Positions 61,659 to 64,000 of a stretch of DNA of 64,000 nucleotides are shown here, piece by piece (the stretch's first letter is position 1; each line of letters starts with the position of its first letter). Both the position numbers and the translations under genes were made by a program. Origin of the DNA: Halorussus caseinilyticus (lineage in GTDB: Archaea > Halobacteriota > Halobacteria > Halobacteriales > Haladaptataceae); contig NZ_CP119809.1 of assembly GCF_029338395.1 (NCBI RefSeq), forward strand, positions 3,162,001-3,226,000, read 5' to 3'. The notes below the pieces were generated by a model that saw only the letters and a list, made by a program, of their open reading frames with translations, was not told where the DNA came from and made no database searches.

Positions 61659-63713
61659 GTGTCGAAGCAGGTCCCGCAGGTGGACGCGCTGTTCCTCCAC
61701 GAGTCGTCCGGTCACTACACCGCGGTCGTGAACCGCGACGGCGAGCGCGTCTTCCGCGCCAAACTCGAACTACAGGAGACCAGCGCCGGGCCGCGGCCCG
61801 GCAAGTTCCGCGTCAAGCGCGGGACGAGCGAGGAACCGCGAAGCCCCGACCAGTTCGTGGAAATCGCGCGCAGAGCCGACCGCATCCGCATCTCCCAACA
61901 GACCTCCGCGGCGGGCCGCGAGGAACTGCAGGAGATGCTCGACGCCTACCAACTCGACGCGAAGGCGGTCCGGACCTGTCGCTACTGCGCGTCGGGCGGC
62001 CACTACTCGCCCATCACGAGCGAGACGGCCGTCGACGCGGGCGACGAGTACATCTGCCCCGACTGCGCGAAAGAGGAGTTGGAGCGCGAACTCTCGTTCC
62101 GGGGGGACCTCACGCGCGAAGCGCAGGACCGACTGGAGGAACTTCTGCTCGACGTGCAGGACTTGGAGCGCATCACGAACCTGCTGAAGGGTCAACTCGA
62201 CCCCGACCTCACCAAGTTCGACGAGATAAGCGCGAACGTCGAGGACGTGGACAACATCCGGGTCGATTCGCTCAATCTCCATCCGGGCATCCAGAACCTG
62301 CTCGAACCGCGCTTCGAGGAACTGCTCCCGGTCCAGAGCCTCGCGGTCCAGAACGGTCTGCTCGACGGCGATGACCAACTCGTCGTGAGCGCCACCGCGA
62401 CCGGCAAGACCCTCGTCGGCGAGATGACCGGCATCGACCGCGTGCTGAACGGGCAGGGCAAGATGCTGTTTCTGGTCCCCCTCGTCGCGCTCGCCAACCA
62501 GAAGCACGAGGACTTCGAGGACGAGTACGGTGACCTCGTGGACGTGACCATCCGCGTCGGCGCGAGCCGAGTTCGGGACGACGGCCACGCCTTCGACCCG
62601 AACGCCGACGTTATCGTCGGCACCTACGAGGGCATCGACCACGCGCTCCGGACTGGCCGGGACTTGGGCGACATCGGGACCGTCGTCATCGACGAGGTTC
62701 ACACCCTCAAAGAACAGGAGCGAGGCCACCGCCTCGACGGACTCATCGCGCGCCTCAAGCACTACTGCGAGACTCGCGCGAGCAGGCGCGAGGAGTACGG
62801 CGGCGCGCAGTGGGTCTACCTCTCGGCGACGGTCGGCAACCCCGCCAGTCTCGCCGAGTCGCTGGAGGCCAACCTCGTGGAGTTCGAGGAGCGGCCGGTA
62901 CCGCTCGAACGTCACGTCACCTTCGCCGACGGCAAGGAGAAACCCGACATCGAGAACAAACTCGTCAAGCGCGAGTTCGACACCAAGTCCTCGCAGGGCT
63001 ATCGCGGCCAGACCATCATCTTCACCAACTCCCGGCGGCGATGTCACGAGATTTCCCGCCAGTTGGAGTACAGTTCCGCGCCCTACCACGCGGGGCTCGA
63101 CTACGGCCGCCGGAAGAAGGTCGAACGCATGTTCGGGAATCAGGACCTCGCGGCGGTCGTCACGACCGCCGCGCTCGCGGCCGGGGTGGACTTCCCCGCC
63201 TCGCAGGTCATCTTCGACAACTTGGCGATGGGTATCGAGTGGCTCTCGGTTCAGGAGTTCCACCAGATGCTCGGACGGGCGGGGCGGCCGGACTACCACG
63301 ACCGGGGGAAGGTGTACGTTCTCGTGGAACCCGACGCCGCCTACCACAACAGCATGGAGATGTCCGAGGACGAAGTGGCCTTCAAACTCCTGAAAGGCGA
63401 GATGGAGAACGTCCGGACGCTCTACGACGAGAGCGCCGCCGTCGAGGAGACGCTTGCCAACATCACCGTCGCGGGCAAGCAGGCCAAGCGCCTCGGCGAC
63501 CGGATGATTGGCGAGATTCCGACCAAGCACGCCCTCGGCAAACTGCTGGAGTACGGTTTCATCGACGGACTCGAACCCACCGACCTCGGCCGGGTCGTCA
63601 CTACCCACTTCCTCGCGCCGGACGAGGCGTTCAAGATTCTCGACGGGGTTCGCAAGGACAAACATCCCTTCGACATCGCGGCCGAACTCGAACTCCACGG
63701 CGAAGAGGAGTGA
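61659..63713 (+). CDS. DEAD/DEAH-type superfamily 2 helicase
   Basis: 684 residues from GTG (VSKQVPQVDALFLHESSGHY). An N-terminal domain of about 200 residues includes a four-Cys zinc site (CRYCASGG...CPDC) and coiled coil. The ATPase has P-loop SATATGKTLVGEMTG, motif II VIDEVHTL, motif III LSATVGNP and C-terminal GRAGRPDYHDRGKVYVLVEP, as in Ski2/Hel308-like helicases. Involvement in DNA repair or RNA turnover is inferred. Confidence 0.92.
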   Translation: MSKQVPQVDALFLHESSGHYTAVVNRDGERVFRAKLELQETSAGPRPGKFRVKRGTSEEPRSPDQFVEIARRADRIRISQQTSAAGREELQEMLDAYQLDAKAVRTCRYCASGGHYSPITSETAVDAGDEYICPDCAKEELERELSFRGDLTREAQDRLEELLLDVQDLERITNLLKGQLDPDLTKFDEISANVEDVDNIRVDSLNLHPGIQNLLEPRFEELLPVQSLAVQNGLLDGDDQLVVSATATGKTLVGEMTGIDRVLNGQGKMLFLVPLVALANQKHEDFEDEYGDLVDVTIRVGASRVRDDGHAFDPNADVIVGTYEGIDHALRTGRDLGDIGTVVIDEVHTLKEQERGHRLDGLIARLKHYCETRASRREEYGGAQWVYLSATVGNPASLAESLEANLVEFEERPVPLERHVTFADGKEKPDIENKLVKREFDTKSSQGYRGQTIIFTNSRRRCHEISRQLEYSSAPYHAGLDYGRRKKVERMFGNQDLAAVVTTAALAAGVDFPASQVIFDNLAMGIEWLSVQEFHQMLGRAGRPDYHDRGKVYVLVEPDAAYHNSMEMSEDEVAFKLLKGEMENVRTLYDESAAVEETLANITVAGKQAKRLGDRMIGEIPTKHALGKLLEYGFIDGLEPTDLGRVVTTHFLAPDEAFKILDGVRKDKHPFDIAAELELHGEEE

Positions 63714-63788
63714 GAAAAGCTACAATTCCGGCGTCTGACGCTCGTCTGCCGGGTTTTAATGTGGGATAGTGGTAAACTCCCGGTATCG

Positions 63789-64000
63789 ATGGCGACAGCA
63801 GACGGCAATCGGTCGCGGACGGAACGAGACCCCGCCTACGAGACGCGTCACGAGACCGGCGGGGAAGCGTCGCTCAGCGAGACGATTATCGACGCTGTCG
63901 CAACGGCCGAGGACGTTGACCCCACGAGTTGCGACCTCGGTCTGTACGAGGCGGTGGACCTCGAAGCACTCGACACACTGTTCGACCGGCGGTCCGCGGA
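63789..64000 (+). CDS. HalOD1 output-domain protein, 5' part (truncated)
   Basis: ATG at 63789; frame open to the end of the window (70 residues). After a polar start, SLSETIIDAVATAEDVDPTS and LYEAVDLEALDTLF match the haloarchaeal HalOD1 output domain, frequently found alone or attached to sensor modules. The C-terminus lies outside. Confidence 0.85.
   Translation, partial: MATADGNRSRTERDPAYETRHETGGEASLSETIIDAVATAEDVDPTSCDLGLYEAVDLEALDTLFDRRSA

Noticed and set aside
61770-63698. 642-codon minus-strand frame across the helicase
   Set aside because: Shadow; the plus strand carries all helicase motifs.

Overview
The window is chromosomal DNA from a halophilic archaeon (class Halobacteria). It is high in GC, the proteins are strongly acidic, many genes have a TATA-like box about 25-30 nt before a leaderless ATG or GTG, and the gene content is haloarchaeal: A-type ATP synthase, aRF1, RPA3 with its partner, Tfx, a bat-type HTH regulator, a HalOD1 domain, and a Tat-exported small protein. 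From memory, the neighbourhood argS / minD4 / prf1 / idsA / etfBA / atp / rpa3 is close to that of Haloferax volcanii, so the first two thirds look like conserved core chromosome. The genus cannot be fixed from sequence alone.

Layout. 1-4.6 kb: the end of an exported transglutaminase-like protein, a protein with a deoxyribosyltransferase/TIR-like segment facing a winged-helix regulator, then argS. 4.5-10 kb: a tiny membrane protein, minD4 with a very long acidic tail, aRF1, an AT-richer spacer and a radical SAM protein. 10-19.2 kb: a DUF373 membrane protein, prenyl diphosphate synthase, an AhpD-like protein, etfB-etfA with a micro-ORF between them, exported or membrane proteins, a pilin-like protein and a methyltransferase. 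19.3-32.8 kb: ATP synthase genes H-I-K-E-C-F-A-B, then a 1,412-residue exported PKD/VWD protein, then atpD. 32.8-43.7 kb: small zinc and membrane proteins, TRAM, Tfx and winged-helix proteins, an atypical SDR, a Dph6-like ligase, a sugar nucleotidyltransferase, a LysE exporter, rpa3-rpap3, zinc-ribbon proteins, UspA and DoxX. 43.7-50.5 kb: a complete histidine-degradation operon hutU-G-I-H with a divergent bat-type regulator. 50.5-55 kb: an MscS channel, cytochrome bd oxidase and an RHH protein. 55-64 kb: a more accessory stretch with tRNA-His, an HNH nuclease, SRAP, an M50 protease, a solitary TnpB, a cupin, a Tat-exported precursor with a Cys-rich C-terminus, a helicase and the start of a HalOD1 protein.

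The most interesting points are the candidate microhalocin-like precursor at 61053-61595; three copies of a 110-180 bp dispersed repeat; a second repeat found three times just downstream of genes in the same relative orientation; palindromes inserted in frame into hutG and a zinc-finger gene; two micro-ORFs tied to etfA and rpa3 by ATGA overlaps; and the splitting of the ATP synthase operon by a giant exported protein.
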